Source: Pantoea sp. alder81 (lineage in GTDB: Bacteria > Pseudomonadota > Gammaproteobacteria > Enterobacterales > Enterobacteriaceae). Taken from it: a DNA stretch of 41,508 nt. Position 1 is the stretch's first letter. The number at the start of each line of letters is the position of its first letter. This document shows, piece after piece, positions 41,398-41,508 of this stretch. The translations under genes and the position numbers were made by a program. The notes under the pieces were generated by a model. That model was not told where the DNA came from. It saw nothing but the letters and a program-made list of their open reading frames with translations, and searched no databases. The stretch spans positions 1 to 41,508 of the forward strand of contig NZ_JAIUDA010000017.1 of assembly GCF_020179835.1 (NCBI RefSeq), in the 5' to 3' direction.

Positions 41398-41508
41398 ATT
41401 TATCAGACAATCTGTGTGGGCACTCGCAGGATTGATATCAACGTCTCCGGACGTAAAAAATATCAAGTCTCACGAGTGAACACATAATGAAATTCATTAT
41501 GACGTTTT

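Larger units (their letters stand above)
41232..41508 (+). ncRNA. Leader of a ribosomal RNA operon (16S gene begins outside the window)
   Basis: The leader transcribed from P1 and P2 runs off the right edge. Near the end, CATAATGAA-A-TTCATTATG (41484-41502) forms a hairpin, as in the E. coli leader shortly before mature 16S. By comparison with E. coli, the 16S 5' end should be a few tens of bases past 41508. The 367 bases after gmhB hold no protein gene. Confidence 0.85.

Noticed and set aside
1..41508. CRISPR array, prophage, toxin-antitoxin or defence island
   Set aside because: No regularly spaced repeats and no cas, phage or toxin-type proteins; almost all sequence is assigned to conserved housekeeping genes.

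Overview
The window is a stretch of the conserved dapD-to-rrn chromosome backbone of an enterobacterium. Nearly every protein can be matched residue by residue to its E. coli K-12 counterpart. Gene order follows E. coli, with local gains and losses. Two ERIC repeats, extra genes beside cdaR and tilS, and protein divergence fit Erwiniaceae, most likely Pantoea or a close relative. The genus is an inference; no search was run.

Left end (1-4300): the first ~126 bases are the 3' end of an IS3-family insertion sequence. It stops about 185 bp before cdaR, which activates sugar-diacid use. Behind cdaR, 25 bp away, lies a secreted alginate-lyase-family protein, and facing it a GntR/FadR-type regulator resembling DgoR. 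E. coli has neither gene between cdaR and yaeH, so this looks like an accessory uronate-related module. yaeH follows on the minus strand.

Centre (4300-29000): dapD, glnD and map run on the minus strand (lysine/peptidoglycan precursor, nitrogen sensing, N-terminal Met removal). Divergent from map are rpsB-tsf (with an autoregulatory leader), pyrH and frr. Then comes the envelope and lipid cluster dxr-uppS-cdsA-rseP-bamA-skp-lpxD-fabZ-lpxA-lpxB, running into rnhB-dnaE-accA. This block makes isoprenoid and phospholipid precursors, senses envelope stress, assembles outer-membrane proteins and starts lipid A synthesis. An ERIC element with an internal insertion abuts the glnD stop codon. A canonical 127-bp ERIC lies in the frr 3' untranslated region.

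Right part (29000-41508): the 459-bp accA-ldcC gap holds a palindromic, MITE-like repeat plus a solo partial copy. After it come ldcC, yaeR, tilS and a small periplasmic cytochrome c absent from this place in E. coli. Next are rof/yaeP (minus) and arfB (plus); yaeQ and nlpE, found here in E. coli, are missing. Minus-strand proS, rcsF-trmO and the methionine importer metNIQ follow, the last with MetJ boxes inside its promoter spacer. gmhB is last, followed by the P1/P2 promoters and antitermination boxA of an rRNA operon. Its 16S gene should begin just past the right edge.

I found no CRISPR array, prophage, toxin-antitoxin pair or recognisable defence system. The least explained items are the cdaR-adjacent uronate module, the accA-ldcC repeat and the ERIC with its insert.
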